The notes: generated from the sequence alone by a model not told the origin. Positions 1 to 9,876 are shown, counted from the first letter of the stretch. The stretch: DNA of 64,000 bases from Pseudomonas oryzagri (GCF_020831405.1 NZ_JAJHPU010000036.1:1-64000), one strand, 5' to 3'. Program-made: numbers and translations.

Positions 1-23
1 AGGTCATCGTCAAGCACCTATAC

Positions 24-59
24 CGAACCCCCGATCAGCTCGCGCTGGTCGGGGGTTCG
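24..59 (+). terminator. Rho-independent terminator of a gene upstream of the window
   Basis: Perfect 11-bp arms (CGAACCCCCGA at 24-34 and its complement at 49-59). The loop can itself pair as CAGC/GCTG, and TCTTT follows. It probably ends a + strand gene lying before base 1. The rest of 60-135 shows no gene. Confidence 0.75.
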
Positions 60-135
60 TCTTTGCGGCCGTAAAGCTGATCCTAAGCGTCCAGCTCGGC
101 TAAGATAGCGCCAATGCGTCATCCCCGGTGTTTCC

Positions 136-792
136 ATGCCTGATTCCGCAGCATCGCCTCCCGCCCTCGCCCAGCTGCCGCTTGCCCAGCTGATCGCCTG
201 CCATGAATGCGATCTGCTGATGCGCAAGCCCGAGCTGCAGGCGGAGCAGAAGGCTTGTTGCCCACGCTGTGGCTTCGAGCTGATCGCCCATCGCGCGCAG
301 GTGGAGCGGCGTAGTCTGGCCTTGGCACTGACCGCCCTGATGCTGTTCCTGCCCGCCAACTTCCTGCCGATCATGCAGCTCAATCTGCTCGGGCAGACGA
401 CCCAGGATACGGTATGGAGTGGCGTGGTCGCGCTCTACCGCAGCGGCATGCCGGCGGTTGCCGGCGTCGTGCTCCTCTGCAGCATGGTGGTTCCCCTGCT
501 CAAGCTGCTGTGCCAACTGCTGGTGCTGCTGTGTATCCGCTGGCAGGTGGCGCTGAGCTGGGGGCGTTGGCTGTATCGCTGGTACCACCATCTGCGCGAG
601 TGGGGGATGCTCGAGGTCTACCTGATGGGGATTCTGGTTTCGATCGTGAAATTGATCGACATGGCTGACCTCACGCTGGGAATGGGGCTGTTCTGCTTCA
701 TCGCTCTGTTACTCGCCCAGGTCTGGCTGGAAGTCAGCATGTCGCCGCATCAGATTTGGGCGGCCCTCGAGGATAGCCATGCGCGCCCTTGA
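136..792 (+). CDS. pqiA: PqiA-family inner-membrane protein, first half
   Basis: A 218-residue membrane protein of the PqiA/LetA family, thought to work with MCE proteins in moving lipids between the inner and outer membranes. The N-terminus has a zinc-ribbon-like pair of cysteine motifs (C22xxC25 and C42xxC45), followed by about four hydrophobic segments. The LPANFLPIM motif near residues 75-83 is typical of the family. E. coli PqiA is one protein of roughly 417 residues with two such halves; here each half is a separate gene. The end overlaps the next gene by 14 bp, so the two are probably translated together. No clear Shine-Dalgarno sequence precedes the ATG. Confidence 0.9.
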   Translation: MPDSAASPPALAQLPLAQLIACHECDLLMRKPELQAEQKACCPRCGFELIAHRAQVERRSLALALTALMLFLPANFLPIMQLNLLGQTTQDTVWSGVVALYRSGMPAVAGVVLLCSMVVPLLKLLCQLLVLLCIRWQVALSWGRWLYRWYHHLREWGMLEVYLMGILVSIVKLIDMADLTLGMGLFCFIALLLAQVWLEVSMSPHQIWAALEDSHARP

Positions 793-1399
793 TGCCGGCA
801 TCCTGGTGTGTGGCGAGTGCCATCAGCTCAGCCGCTGGGCGCCGGGCACCCGGCAGCACTGCCGACGCTGTGGAGCGCTTCTGCATCCACGCCGGCCGAA
901 CAGCATCGCCCGCACCTGGGCACTCCTGCTGGCGGCGGCGTTGCTCTACATACCGGCCAACCTGCTGCCGATCATGACCGTCAGCCTGTTCGGCCAGGGC
1001 ACTCCGGCGACCATCATGGAGGGGGTGATGGAGCTGATCCACGCCCAGATGCTGCCGATCGCCCTGGTGGTATTCCTGGCCAGTATCCTGGTGCCGACCT
1101 TCAAGCTGGTCGGCATCGCACTGCTGCTCTACTCCGTCCAGCGTCATCAGCCGCTCTCGGCACGCCAGCGCATTCTCATGTTTCGTTTCATCGAGTGGAT
1201 CGGCCGCTGGTCGATGCTCGACATATTCGTGATTGCCATCCTGGTGGCTCTGGTCAGCTTCGGCAATCTCGCCAGCATCGAGGCCGGTGCCGGCGCTCTG
1301 GCCTTTTCCGGCGTGGTCGTGCTGACCATGTTGGCGGCCATCACCTTCGATCCCCGGTTGATCTGGGATAACACCGACGCAGAAGATCCCCATGAGTGA
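779..1399 (+). CDS. pqiA: PqiA-family inner-membrane protein, second half
   Basis: A 206-residue paralogue of the preceding gene, with C11xxC14 and C28xxC31 ahead of about four membrane segments. It repeats the family motif IPANLLPIM around residues 58-66. It overlaps the preceding gene by 14 bp and the MCE gene that follows by 8 bp, so the three form one operon. The two short proteins together equal one full-length PqiA/LetA, and I infer that they form a heteromeric version of it. Confidence 0.9.
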   Translation: MRALDAGILVCGECHQLSRWAPGTRQHCRRCGALLHPRRPNSIARTWALLLAAALLYIPANLLPIMTVSLFGQGTPATIMEGVMELIHAQMLPIALVVFLASILVPTFKLVGIALLLYSVQRHQPLSARQRILMFRFIEWIGRWSMLDIFVIAILVALVSFGNLASIEAGAGALAFSGVVVLTMLAAITFDPRLIWDNTDAEDPHE

Positions 1400-3674
1400 G
1401 CTTGCCCATCCCGACATCCGGAAGACCAGCAACTGGTCCGCCATCTGGGTCCTGCCGCTGTTGGCCCTGGTCATTGGCCTGTGGCTGCTCTGGCGCGCCC
1501 TCAGCGAGGCGGGCGTGGAGATTCGCGTGCACTTCGCCGACGGCGAGGGCATCCAGGCCAACAAGACCCAGGTGATGTACAAGGGCATCGCCGTGGGCAA
1601 GGTCATCGATCTGCGCGTCAGTCAGGACATCCAGGGAGTCGACGCCACCATCGAGATCAACCGCGAAGCCAAGGACTACCTCAGCCGGGACACCCGTTTC
1701 TGGCTGGTCAAGCCCAGGGTTTCCCTCGCCGGAGTGACCGGTCTGGAAACCCTGGTATCCGGCATCTATATCGCCGTCGATCCGGTCAAGGGCGAGGCTG
1801 TCCACGAGTTTCAGGCGCTCAGCGAACCACCGCCGCTGTCCGACAAATTGCCTGGTTTGCACATCACCCTGAAGGCCGATCGCCTGGGGTCGCTCGACGA
1901 GGGCAGCCCGGTGTTCTATCGGCAGATCAAGGTGGGTCAGGTGAAGAGCTACCGTCTGGGCGATGACCAGCGCACGGTCGAGGTGCAGATCTACATCGAA
2001 CCGGCCTACGTCCACCTGGTCCGCAAGCACACCCGCTTCTGGAATGCCAGCGGCATCAATTTCAGTGGTGGCCTGTCCGGCTTCAAGCTGCGCACCGAGT
2101 CGCTGGTGAGCATCGCCACGGGAGGTATTGCCTTCTCCACGCCGGAGCATCGCGAGGACAGTCCGCCGACGGATCCGGCCATCCCATTCCGGCTGTACGA
2201 CGACTTCGAGGCGGCCGAGGCCGGCCTCAAGGTCATGCTCAAGCTGAGCGACGTCAGTGGCCTGCAGCCGGGCCGGACCCCGGTGATGTATAGCGGCGTG
2301 CAGGTCGGCACCCTGAAGAGCATCGACATGGGCAAGAATTTCGCCCAGCCGATGGCCGAGCTGACCATGGACCCGCGCACCGAGGAACTGCTGCTGGAAA
2401 GCAGCGAATTCTGGCTGGTCAAGCCGTCGATATCCCTGGCCGGCATCACCGGCCTCGAGGCGCTAGTGCAGGGCAACTATCTGGCCGTGCGCTTCGGCAA
2501 GACCGGTGCACAGAGCCGCGAGTTCACCGTCAGTTCCAAGGCGCCGCCGCTGAATGTGGATGCGCCCGGTCTGCATCTGCTGCTCGCTGCCGACCGTCTC
2601 GGCTCCCTGGCGGTCGGCAGCCCGGTGCTCTATCGCCAGTTGCAGGTCGGCACTGTGCAGAGCTTCCAGCTTTCCGGTGATCGCAGCGAGGTACTGTTCG
2701 ACGTGCACATCGAGCAGGAGTACGCCGGCCTGGTCAATGCGTCGACGCGCTTCTGGAATGCCAGCGGCGTCACCCTCAAGGGCGACCTGAGCGGCGTGGA
2801 AGTGAAGAGCGAGTCGTTGCAGACCCTGTTGCAGGGCGGCATCGCCTTCGATACGCCGGAGCGCGTGGCCGCTCCGGTGAAACGCTTCCACCGCTTCGCG
2901 CTGTTCGCCGACGAGGACAAGGCCCATGCCGGCGGCCAGTTAATCGAACTGCGCGTCGAGCGCGGCGACGGGCTGCGCGAGGGCACGCCGTTGCGCTACC
3001 GCGGTCTGGAGGTGGGGCAGGTCGAGGCGGTGTGCCTCGCCGACGACCTGGCCAGCGTCCTGCTTCAAGTGCGGGTGACCGCCGCGGCGGAGCGCATCGC
3101 GCGCGCCGGCAGCCGCTTCTGGATCGTGCGTCCGGAGCTGGGACTGGTGCGCACCGCCAATCTGGATACCCTGGTCAGCGGCCCCTATCTCGAGGTGCAA
3201 CCGGCCGCCCGTGCCGGCGAGCGGCAGACCCGCTTCTCCCTGTTGCCCCAGGCGCCCCAGGCGGCTGGCGAAGAGGCCGGCCTGGCGCTGGTGCTGAGCG
3301 CGTCGCGCCGCGGCTCGCTCAAGCCCGGTGTGGCGGTGACCTACCGCGAGATGGCGGTGGGCAAGGTCACCCGCCTCGAGCTGGGGCCCACCGCCGATCG
3401 CGTGCTGGTGCACATCCTGATCGAGCCGCGCTACGCGCCGCTGGTGCGTGGCGGCAGTCGCTTCTGGAACGCCAGTGGCATCGGTGTCGACCTCGGTCTG
3501 CTCAAGGGCGCGCAGATTCGTACCGAATCGCTGGAGGCGCTGCTGGAGGGCGGCATCGCCTTCGCCACACCCGAGGACACCAGCCCGGCCCACCCCGGCC
3601 AGACCTTCGCCCTGTTCGACGAGGCGCAGGAAGAGTGGTTGCGCTGGGCGCCGAAGATTCCGCTGCGGCCGTGA
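1392..3674 (+). CDS. pqiB: MCE-domain lipid-transport protein, PqiB/LetB type, six MCE repeats
   Basis: A 760-residue protein with a single N-terminal membrane anchor (about residues 16-36) and six tandem MCE repeats. Each repeat is marked by a core like [11 protein letters not shown] or [11 protein letters not shown], starting near residues 45, 155, 275, 395, 515 and 630. MCE proteins of this type stack as hexameric rings forming a periplasm-spanning tube for phospholipids. E. coli PqiB has three repeats and LetB/YebT seven, so this one lies between them. No PqiC-like lipoprotein gene follows; leuA comes next. The lipid cargo cannot be told from sequence. Confidence 0.9.
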   Translation: MSELAHPDIRKTSNWSAIWVLPLLALVIGLWLLWRALSEAGVEIRVHFADGEGIQANKTQVMYKGIAVGKVIDLRVSQDIQGVDATIEINREAKDYLSRDTRFWLVKPRVSLAGVTGLETLVSGIYIAVDPVKGEAVHEFQALSEPPPLSDKLPGLHITLKADRLGSLDEGSPVFYRQIKVGQVKSYRLGDDQRTVEVQIYIEPAYVHLVRKHTRFWNASGINFSGGLSGFKLRTESLVSIATGGIAFSTPEHREDSPPTDPAIPFRLYDDFEAAEAGLKVMLKLSDVSGLQPGRTPVMYSGVQVGTLKSIDMGKNFAQPMAELTMDPRTEELLLESSEFWLVKPSISLAGITGLEALVQGNYLAVRFGKTGAQSREFTVSSKAPPLNVDAPGLHLLLAADRLGSLAVGSPVLYRQLQVGTVQSFQLSGDRSEVLFDVHIEQEYAGLVNASTRFWNASGVTLKGDLSGVEVKSESLQTLLQGGIAFDTPERVAAPVKRFHRFALFADEDKAHAGGQLIELRVERGDGLREGTPLRYRGLEVGQVEAVCLADDLASVLLQVRVTAAAERIARAGSRFWIVRPELGLVRTANLDTLVSGPYLEVQPAARAGERQTRFSLLPQAPQAAGEEAGLALVLSASRRGSLKPGVAVTYREMAVGKVTRLELGPTADRVLVHILIEPRYAPLVRGGSRFWNASGIGVDLGLLKGAQIRTESLEALLEGGIAFATPEDTSPAHPGQTFALFDEAQEEWLRWAPKIPLRP

Positions 3675-3808
3675 CCGACCGGGGAGCGGGCGTCAGTCGA
3701 CTGCCGGGTGCAGCGCTTTCCCGGCAGCGGGATTCACGCCACAATTCAAGAAATAACCGGCGTGCATGGACACGCCCGTGCCTGCGACGGGATCACCAGG
3801 AGACCGAC

Positions 3809-5356
3809 ATGAGCAACGACCGCGTCATCATCTTCGACACTACGCTGCGCGACGGCGAGCAGAGTCCCGGCGCGTCCATGACCAAGGAAGAGAAGCTGCG
3901 CATCGCCAAGGCGCTGGAGCGCATGCGCGTCGACGTGATCGAGGCGGGCTTCGCCATCGCCAGCCCGGGCGACTTCGAGGCGGTCAAGGCGGTCGCCGAG
4001 GCGATCAAGGACAGCGCCGTCTGCAGCCTGGCGCGGGCCCTGGACGCCGACATCGAACGCGCCGCCGAGGCGCTGAAGAACGCCAACTCCGGGCGCATCC
4101 ACACCTTCATCGCCACCAGCCCGATCCACATGCAGTACAAGCTGCGCATGCAGCCGGAGCAGGTGATCGAGCAGGCGGTGCGCGCGGTGAAGAAGGCGCG
4201 CAGCCTGTGCGCCGACGTGGAGTTCTCCTGCGAGGACGCCGGTCGCTCGGAGATCGATTTCCTCTGCCGGATCATCGAGGCGGCCATCGACGCCGGCGCG
4301 CGCACCATCAATATCCCGGATACCGTCGGCTACGCCATCCCGCACCAGTACGCCGACACCCTGCGTCAGCTGCTCGAGCGCATCCCCAACGCCGACCAGG
4401 CGGTGTTCTCGGTGCACTGCCACAACGACCTCGGCCTGGCCGTGGCCAATTCGCTGGCCGCCGTGGTGGCCGGCGCCCGCCAGGTGGAGTGCACCATCAA
4501 CGGCCTCGGCGAGCGTGCCGGCAACGCCGCGCTGGAAGAGATCGTCATGGCGATCAGGACCCGCAAGGACCTGCTCGGCGTCTACACCAACATCGAGACC
4601 GAGCACATCCTCAGCACCTCGCGGCTGGTCTCCGGTATCACCGGCTTCCCGGTGCAGCCCAACAAGGCCATCGTCGGCGCCAATGCCTTCGCCCACGAGT
4701 CGGGCATCCACCAGGACGGCGTGCTCAAGCACCGTGAGACCTACGAGATCATGTCGGCGCAGTCGGTAGGCTGGAACGCCAACAAGATGGTCATGGGCAA
4801 GCACTCCGGGCGCAACGCCTTCCGCGCGCGTCTCGAGGAGCTGGGTATCGTGCTGCCCGGTGAGGCCGAGTTGAATGCCGCCTTTACCCGCTTCAAGGAG
4901 CTGGCCGACAAGAAGCACGAGATCTTCGACGAGGACCTGCAGGCGCTGGTCTCCGACAGCCTTGGCGAGGAAGCGCCGGAGCACTTCAAGCTGGTCTTCC
5001 TCGAGGTCGCCAGCCGTACCGGCGAGGTGCCGCATGCCGAGGTGGTGCTCAGCGTCGATGGCGTCGAGCAGAAGGTCGCGGCCAGCGGCGCCGGTCCGGT
5101 GGACGCCACCTTCAAGGCCATCGAGGCGATCGCCCGCTCGCAGGCCAACCTGCAGCTGTACTCGGTCAACGCCATCACCCAGGGGACCGACTCCCAGGGC
5201 GAGGTGACCGTGCGCCTGGAGAAGGGCGGGCGCATCGTCAACGGCAGCGGCGCCGATACCGACATCCTCGCCGCCTCGGCCAAGGCCTATCTCAACGCGC
5301 TGAACCTGATGCAGGCCGGCGGCCACAAGACCCACCCGCAGGCGGCCGACGTTTGA
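3809..5356 (+). CDS. leuA: 2-isopropylmalate synthase
   Basis: A 515-residue enzyme for the first committed step of leucine synthesis: 2-oxoisovalerate plus acetyl-CoA gives 2-isopropylmalate. The TIM-barrel motif [12 protein letters not shown] starts at residue 10. The metal-binding HCHNDLG, the GLGERAGNA loop and a full C-terminal leucine-sensing (LeuA dimer) domain are present, so feedback inhibition is expected. The open frame extends further upstream, but the ATG at 3809 follows AGGAG and matches the family N-terminus. Its stop overlaps the TTG start of the next gene. Confidence 0.97.
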   Translation: MSNDRVIIFDTTLRDGEQSPGASMTKEEKLRIAKALERMRVDVIEAGFAIASPGDFEAVKAVAEAIKDSAVCSLARALDADIERAAEALKNANSGRIHTFIATSPIHMQYKLRMQPEQVIEQAVRAVKKARSLCADVEFSCEDAGRSEIDFLCRIIEAAIDAGARTINIPDTVGYAIPHQYADTLRQLLERIPNADQAVFSVHCHNDLGLAVANSLAAVVAGARQVECTINGLGERAGNAALEEIVMAIRTRKDLLGVYTNIETEHILSTSRLVSGITGFPVQPNKAIVGANAFAHESGIHQDGVLKHRETYEIMSAQSVGWNANKMVMGKHSGRNAFRARLEELGIVLPGEAELNAAFTRFKELADKKHEIFDEDLQALVSDSLGEEAPEHFKLVFLEVASRTGEVPHAEVVLSVDGVEQKVAASGAGPVDATFKAIEAIARSQANLQLYSVNAITQGTDSQGEVTVRLEKGGRIVNGSGADTDILAASAKAYLNALNLMQAGGHKTHPQAADV

Positions 5357-6168
5357 TCGACGAGCAACAGCGCCGCGCCTACCTGGACGCCATGCAGGTG
5401 ACCACCTGGTTGCCGCGCGTGGCGCTGCCGTTCGCCGCGCCCTCGCGTCCCGAGCTGCTGGCCGTGGCGGCGCCAGCGGTCGAGCCGCCGCGCCGTCCGC
5501 GCCCCGCGGCACCCGGCCCGGCGCCGAGTGCCGCGGCTCCAGGTGCAGTATCCCCCCCGCAGGCTCCGACGCCGACGCCGACGCCCGCCACACCGCGCAA
5601 GGCGCCGGTGGTGCCGCTCCGGCCGGCTGCCGAGCCGCTGCCTGCCAAGGCGGTCGAGGAGACTCCCGCGGCGCCGCGCCGCGAGCCCGCGCCGCGTTTC
5701 GCCCTGCAGCTGCTGCGGGCCGGCAACTGTCTGCTGCTGGTCGAGCTGCCGACCGGCGAGCCGTTCGCCGGCCGCGATCCGGCCTACCGCCTGCTCAAGG
5801 ACCTGCTGCGTGCCGCCGATCTGCCGGACAGCCCGCGGCCGCTCGGCGAGCCGATCCGTTGGCCGCTGATCCGCGGCAACCGCGAATTCGACCAGGGCCC
5901 GGCGGCGGCGCGCGGCTATGTGCGCGCCGTGCTGCAGGGACAACTGGAGCAGGAAGCGGCAGCCTGCACCTGGCTGATCGGCACCCCGGCGGCGCGCTTT
6001 GCCGGCGACCAAGACGCGCCGCCGGTCTGCCGGGAACTCGATCTGGACGGCCTGGGCGTGGCCTGGAGCCTGCCGGGCCTGGAACAACTGATGGAAGCTC
6101 CGCCCCTCAAGGCCGAGCTGTGGCAAAGCATGCGGCGCGCGAGGCGCCGCTGGACGAGCGAAGCATGA
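5353..6168 (+). CDS. holD: Probable DNA polymerase III psi subunit
   Basis: A 271-residue protein starting at a TTG that overlaps the leuA stop (TTGA). A short N-terminal segment ([13 protein letters not shown]) resembles the clamp-loader-binding peptide of psi. A Pro/Ala-rich linker follows (about residues 35-105), then a globular C-terminal domain with [12 protein letters not shown] and IRWPLIRG. Its stop overlaps the rimI start (ATGA). The holD-rimI pairing is also seen in E. coli, and the homologue next to rimI in P. aeruginosa has been reported as psi. I infer the role from position and shape. The long linker is unusual compared with the 137-residue E. coli psi. Confidence 0.72.
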   Translation: MIDEQQRRAYLDAMQVTTWLPRVALPFAAPSRPELLAVAAPAVEPPRRPRPAAPGPAPSAAAPGAVSPPQAPTPTPTPATPRKAPVVPLRPAAEPLPAKAVEETPAAPRREPAPRFALQLLRAGNCLLLVELPTGEPFAGRDPAYRLLKDLLRAADLPDSPRPLGEPIRWPLIRGNREFDQGPAAARGYVRAVLQGQLEQEAAACTWLIGTPAARFAGDQDAPPVCRELDLDGLGVAWSLPGLEQLMEAPPLKAELWQSMRRARRRWTSEA

Positions 6169-6617
6169 CTGATGCGGTAAGTTTCCGGCGGATGACCGCC
6201 GCCGACCTGGATGCGGTACTGAAGATCGAATACGCCGCGTTCAGCCATCCCTGGACCCGCGGCATCTTCACCGATGCCCTCAACTCCTACGAATGCTGGC
6301 TGATGTTCGAAGGCCACCAGCAGGTCGGCCATGGCGTGATCAACCTGATCGCCGACGAGGCGCACCTGCTCAACATCACCGTCAAACCCGAGAGCCAGGG
6401 CCGCGGTCTCGGCCTGCGCCTGCTCACCCACCTGATGCTGCGCGCCCGCGAGCGCGGTGGCAGCGAGTGCTTCCTCGAGGTGCGCGCCTCCAACCAGTCG
6501 GCCTATCGTCTCTACGAACGCTTCGGCTTCAACGAGATCGGCCGCCGCCGCGACTACTATCCGGCGGTGGGCGGGCGCGAGGATGCGCTGGTGATGGCCT
6601 GCCCGCTGTTCGACTGA
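6165..6617 (+). CDS. rimI: Ribosomal protein S18 N-alpha-acetyltransferase
   Basis: A 150-residue GNAT acetyltransferase expected to acetylate the N-terminal alanine of ribosomal protein S18. The acetyl-CoA binding loop QGRGLG is at residues 78-83. The catalytic glutamate lies in ECFLEVR (about residue 105), and the tyrosine of AYRLYERFGF is in place near residue 117. Length matches the family (148 in E. coli). The start is the ATG sharing bases with the holD stop, which indicates translational coupling. Confidence 0.95.
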   Translation: MTDAVSFRRMTAADLDAVLKIEYAAFSHPWTRGIFTDALNSYECWLMFEGHQQVGHGVINLIADEAHLLNITVKPESQGRGLGLRLLTHLMLRARERGGSECFLEVRASNQSAYRLYERFGFNEIGRRRDYYPAVGGREDALVMACPLFD

Positions 6618-6685
6618 GCCGTGGCCAGCCCGCCCTTGGCGGGATCCCATCCATTTCTTTCTGACCTGTGCCGGGAGCGCCTGGG

Positions 6686-8008
6686 ATGACGCTGCAAACC
6701 GCCGAAGTCGTCGTGGTCGGCGCCGGCCTGTCCGGGCTGAGCGCGGCCTGGCGCCTGGCCTGGGCCGGCAAGGACGTGCACGTGCTGGAGGCCGGTGGGC
6801 GTCTCGGTGGACGCATCCTGACCCGCGCGTTCAGCACGGGGACGCCCGTGGAGCTGGGCGCTGCCGGTATCGGCGCACGCCAGAGGCGACTGCGCCAGCT
6901 GGTCGGCGAACTGGGCCTCGCGTTGCAGGCGCCGGCGGACGCGCCGGTCGGTTTCGATCGGCTGTATGCCCAGGCGCTCGGCGAGCAGGGTTGGCTGGCT
7001 CGCCAGCAGCTCAGGTATCTGTGGCGGCAGCTCGAGCAGCAGGCCGCCCGGCTGCCGCCCCAGCCGGCTGCCGAACATGCCCTGGCGCGAACCCGCGATG
7101 CCCTCAGCCTGGCCGCCTGGCTGGACCGGCGCTGGCTGGGCGGTGCGGTCCGTCAGCTGGCCGGGCAGATGGCCGAGTGCCTGTTCGCCGCGCCGCAGGA
7201 ACAGTCCCTGCTGCAAGCCCAGCTGCAGTTGCGTCGCCATGGTGGCGGCGCCGGCCTGCTCGAATTGCGCCTTGGCTGCGTCGCGCGGCCGGCGGGCGGC
7301 ATGCAGACGATCTGCCAGGCGCTGGTGCAGCGCCTAGGTGATGCGTTGCATCTCGACACGCCGCTGCTGGCCGTCGAGCAGGATGGCCAGAGCGTCGAGC
7401 TGCTCACCGCCCACGGCCGCTGGCGCGCCGGGCGGGTGGTACTGGCGCTGCCGGTCCTGATGCTCACCCGTCTGGGCTTTGCGCCGGCGCTGCCCGGCTG
7501 GCACGAGCATGTCCTGCGCCACCTGTTGCCGCAGGCCAGTGTGGATGCCCAATTGCGCTACGAACGGCCGTTCTGGCGCGAGCGCCTGCCCTACGTCGAC
7601 CTGCCGCGCAGCGTCGGCGATTGCCTGGTCGTCGAGCAGGCGCCGCAGCGCGCCGGCGAGGGCGCGCTGCGCGTGCGCCTGAGCGGCGAGTTGGCCCGGC
7701 GCTGCCAGCCGCTCTCCGCCCCGGCGCGCCAGGCCCTGTTGCTCGACACCCTGGGCAGGGGGCTCGGCGAGCCGGCGCGCAGCCCGCTGGAGTGCCTGCT
7801 GCAGTGCTGGAGCGACGAGCCCTTCCTGCGCTGTGCGGCGCCGTTCTGGCCGGCCGGCGGCTGGAGCGTGCAGGCACCGCAACTGGTTCGCCCCCTGGGG
7901 CGCGTGCATTTCGCCGGCGCCGACCTGGCGCTGCGCTGGCCGGGTACGCTCGAAGGGGCGGTCGAGGCCGGCGAGCGGGCGGCCGACGAGGTGCTGGCGC
8001 TGGGTTGA
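6686..8008 (+). CDS. FAD-dependent amine oxidase-like protein
   Basis: A 440-residue flavoprotein of the amine oxidase/protoporphyrinogen oxidase superfamily. The FAD-binding Rossmann motif VVVVGAGLSGLSAAWRL is at residues 8-24, followed by EAGGRLGGRI. The C-terminal FAD signature GRVHFAGADLALRWPGTLEGA is present. Length and both signatures fit monoamine oxidase-like proteins, but no substrate can be assigned. The ATG at 6686 follows GGGAG; a GTG 18 bases upstream is in frame but less likely. It stands alone between rimI and the exporter gene. Confidence 0.85.
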   Translation: MTLQTAEVVVVGAGLSGLSAAWRLAWAGKDVHVLEAGGRLGGRILTRAFSTGTPVELGAAGIGARQRRLRQLVGELGLALQAPADAPVGFDRLYAQALGEQGWLARQQLRYLWRQLEQQAARLPPQPAAEHALARTRDALSLAAWLDRRWLGGAVRQLAGQMAECLFAAPQEQSLLQAQLQLRRHGGGAGLLELRLGCVARPAGGMQTICQALVQRLGDALHLDTPLLAVEQDGQSVELLTAHGRWRAGRVVLALPVLMLTRLGFAPALPGWHEHVLRHLLPQASVDAQLRYERPFWRERLPYVDLPRSVGDCLVVEQAPQRAGEGALRVRLSGELARRCQPLSAPARQALLLDTLGRGLGEPARSPLECLLQCWSDEPFLRCAAPFWPAGGWSVQAPQLVRPLGRVHFAGADLALRWPGTLEGAVEAGERAADEVLALG

Positions 8009-8099
8009 GCCGCGTTCCCGGCGCATCCTGGCTGGCGGCGGGCTTGCCAGGCGCCGGGGAGGCTTCGTAAGGTGCCCGCCTTGTCACCAGGAGTTGTCC

Positions 8100-8186
8100 A
8101 TGTCCCTCGCCGCTAGCCTGTGGCACCTATCCGCCACCCCACTGTCATGTCCAGCTCATTCGCTCCAGTGCGAGGGGCTGCGATGA
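8100..8186 (+). CDS. Short upstream ORF coupled to the DMT exporter gene
   Basis: A 28-codon frame, ATG 8100 to TGA 8184-8186, preceded by AGGAG (8090-8094) at good spacing. Its stop overlaps the exporter ATG (ATGA at 8183-8186). The predicted peptide begins MSLAASLWHLSATPL and carries two cysteines. The strong ribosome binding site and exact 4-bp overlap suggest a translated leader that couples or tunes exporter translation. I see no run of one amino acid that would indicate classical attenuation. It could be chance. Confidence 0.4.
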   Translation: MSLAASLWHLSATPLSCPAHSLQCEGLR

Positions 8187-9091
8187 ACCTGTCCCGCGGG
8201 TGGGCTGCGGTCGGCCTGATGCTGTCCTGCCTGTGCTGGGCCGGCAACGCCCTGGTGGCGCGGGCGGTGGCCGACAGTATCCCGCCGATGTCGCTGGCGT
8301 TCTGGCGCTGGTCGCTGGCGCTCGCCATCCTGCTGCCCTTCGTCGGCCGCCCGCTGTGGCGCCAGCGGGCCCAGGTCCGCGCGGCCGGCTGGCGTCTGTG
8401 GCTGGTCGCCGGACTGGGCATCGCCAGCTACAACTCACTGCTCTACCACGCCGCCCACAGCACCTCGGCGATCAACATCACCCTGCTCAACACCTGCCTG
8501 CCGCTGGCCACCTTCCTCGGTGCCGGTCTGCTGTTCGGCGAATGGCCGGCGCGCCGCGCCTGGTTCGGCATGGCGGTGGCCGCCTTCGGCCTGCTGCTGC
8601 TGATCGGCCGCGGCGACCTGACCACCTTCCTGGCCCTGGACTTCTATCGCGGCGACCTGCTCATGTTGCTGGCGGTGGCGGCCTGGGCGCTGTACTCGCT
8701 GCTGATGCGCCTGTGGGGTGCGGGCTTCGGCCTGGCGCCACTGCCGCTGCTGGGCGTGATGGTGCTGTTCGGGTTGATCCTGATGCTGCCGTTCTACCTG
8801 CTCGAACTGCTGCGGGTGGGGGGCTTCAGCCCGACGCCCACCAGCCTGGGGGCAATCGGCTACACCGCGCTGTTCGCCTCGCTGGTCGCCTATCTGGCCT
8901 GGAACCATGGCCTCAAGGTGCTCGGCGCGGCGCGCGCCTCGCTGTTCAGCTACCTGATGCCGGTGTTCGCCGCACTGCTGGCCTGGCTGCTGCTCGACGA
9001 GCGGCTGGCCTTCTACCACTGGCTGGGCGGCGGGCTGATCTTCGCCGGCCTGCTGGTGGCCACCCGCCCGGCCAGGGGCGCCGCTCGCTAG
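8183..9091 (+). CDS. EamA/DMT-family transporter
   Basis: A 302-residue inner-membrane protein of the drug/metabolite transporter superfamily, with ten predicted hydrophobic segments in two five-helix EamA repeats (about residues 5-135 and 150-295). Family features include FWRWSLAL in helix 2 and the LMPVFAALLAWLLLDE segment near the end of repeat 2. Members commonly export amino acids or metabolites; the substrate is unknown here. The ATG at 8183 follows GAGGGG; earlier in-frame ATGs lack this. It may be coupled to the 28-codon frame just upstream. Confidence 0.9.
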   Translation: MNLSRGWAAVGLMLSCLCWAGNALVARAVADSIPPMSLAFWRWSLALAILLPFVGRPLWRQRAQVRAAGWRLWLVAGLGIASYNSLLYHAAHSTSAINITLLNTCLPLATFLGAGLLFGEWPARRAWFGMAVAAFGLLLLIGRGDLTTFLALDFYRGDLLMLLAVAAWALYSLLMRLWGAGFGLAPLPLLGVMVLFGLILMLPFYLLELLRVGGFSPTPTSLGAIGYTALFASLVAYLAWNHGLKVLGAARASLFSYLMPVFAALLAWLLLDERLAFYHWLGGGLIFAGLLVATRPARGAAR

Positions 9092-9099
9092 CCGGGAGC

Positions 9100-9762
9100 C
9101 TAGCGCAGCGCCGAATAATTGTTCTCGGCATGGCAGGCCGCCGCGTCGTGCTGCTTCCGGCAGCGCTTGGCGAAGGCCACCTTCGCGCCCTTGCGGCAAT
9201 CGCGGTAGCGCAGCGAACCGCGCTGCTCGTTCATGCACACACTGGCGTAGTCGATTCGCCCACCCTGTTCGCGCCACTTGAAGGTGCCGCGGACGATGCC
9301 GTCGCGGGTCTTCCACGACCACTTGGCCGAGCGGGTGACGGTTTTCGTCCGCCGGATTGGCTGCGGACGCTCCACGCTCGACGGCCGTACCGCCGGCAGG
9401 CGGTTGACGATTTCCCGCGGCTGGAAAGTGTTCTCGTTGAATTCGGTCTGGCGGGGGCCGGCGGCGTCGGCACGCGGGGCAGGGCGGTAGGCATGGATCT
9501 GCGGCGCTGGGGGCGCGACGACCTGGGACTGCGCACGCGGGGCAACCGCAGCGGCGGGCAGGGAGGGAGCGGGCGCGGGAGCCGTGAAGGACTGCGGTGT
9601 CGGCGTCGCTGGCGTGGTGGGCGACACCAGGGCCGTCAGCCGCTCCGGCACATGCAACGCGACGGCCGCGGCCGCACCGCCAAGTAGGGTCAGCGCCAGC
9701 AGTACGCCATGGCGGCGTGGGGCGCGATGGGGGAAGGGCGCATCATCCCGGTCTGCGTGCAT
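9100..9762 (-). CDS. Membrane-anchored protein with a Cys-rich C-terminal domain, unknown function
   Basis: A 220-residue protein read from the ATG at 9762, which follows AGGAGG. A short charged N-terminus leads into one membrane segment (GVLLALTLLGGAAAAVALHV, about residues 19-38). A long Pro/Ala-rich linker follows (about 45-115), then a basic C-terminal domain of about 90 residues with four cysteines (SVCMNEQ, YRDCRKG, KRCRKQH, ACHAEN), spaced as if for two disulfides. The architecture suggests a periplasmic domain held away from the inner membrane. I do not recognise the family. It converges on the exporter gene, with its stop 8 bp from that gene's end. Confidence 0.75.
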   Translation of the reverse strand: MHADRDDAPFPHRAPRRHGVLLALTLLGGAAAAVALHVPERLTALVSPTTPATPTPQSFTAPAPAPSLPAAAVAPRAQSQVVAPPAPQIHAYRPAPRADAAGPRQTEFNENTFQPREIVNRLPAVRPSSVERPQPIRRTKTVTRSAKWSWKTRDGIVRGTFKWREQGGRIDYASVCMNEQRGSLRYRDCRKGAKVAFAKRCRKQHDAAACHAENNYSALR

Positions 9763-9837
9763 GGGGCCTCCTGGCCGTGGCGACGCCCCGATCCTTGGGG
9801 CTGCCCAGCGTAGCCGGAGGTTTTTCTCGGCACAACG

Positions 9838-9867
9838 AAAAAGGGCCTGCATCGCTGCAGGCCCTTT
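9838..9867 (-). terminator. Terminator of the tRNA-Met gene
   Basis: A perfect 12-bp stem (AAAGGGCCTGCA, 9840-9851, pairing with 9856-9867) with loop TCGC. On the minus strand it is followed by a T-run. It lies 10 bp past the tRNA 3' end. Confidence 0.9.
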
Positions 9868-9876
9868 CGGAATTAG

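Noticed and set aside
3675-3808. Leucine attenuator or riboswitch ahead of leuA
   Set aside because: The 134-bp gap has no leucine-rich leader frame and no terminator-antiterminator pair.
3746-5593. Long open frame (615 codons) on the minus strand across leuA
   Set aside because: It is antisense to a complete, strongly conserved leuA and reads as low-complexity Arg/Gly/His/Leu, as expected from high-GC third-position bias.
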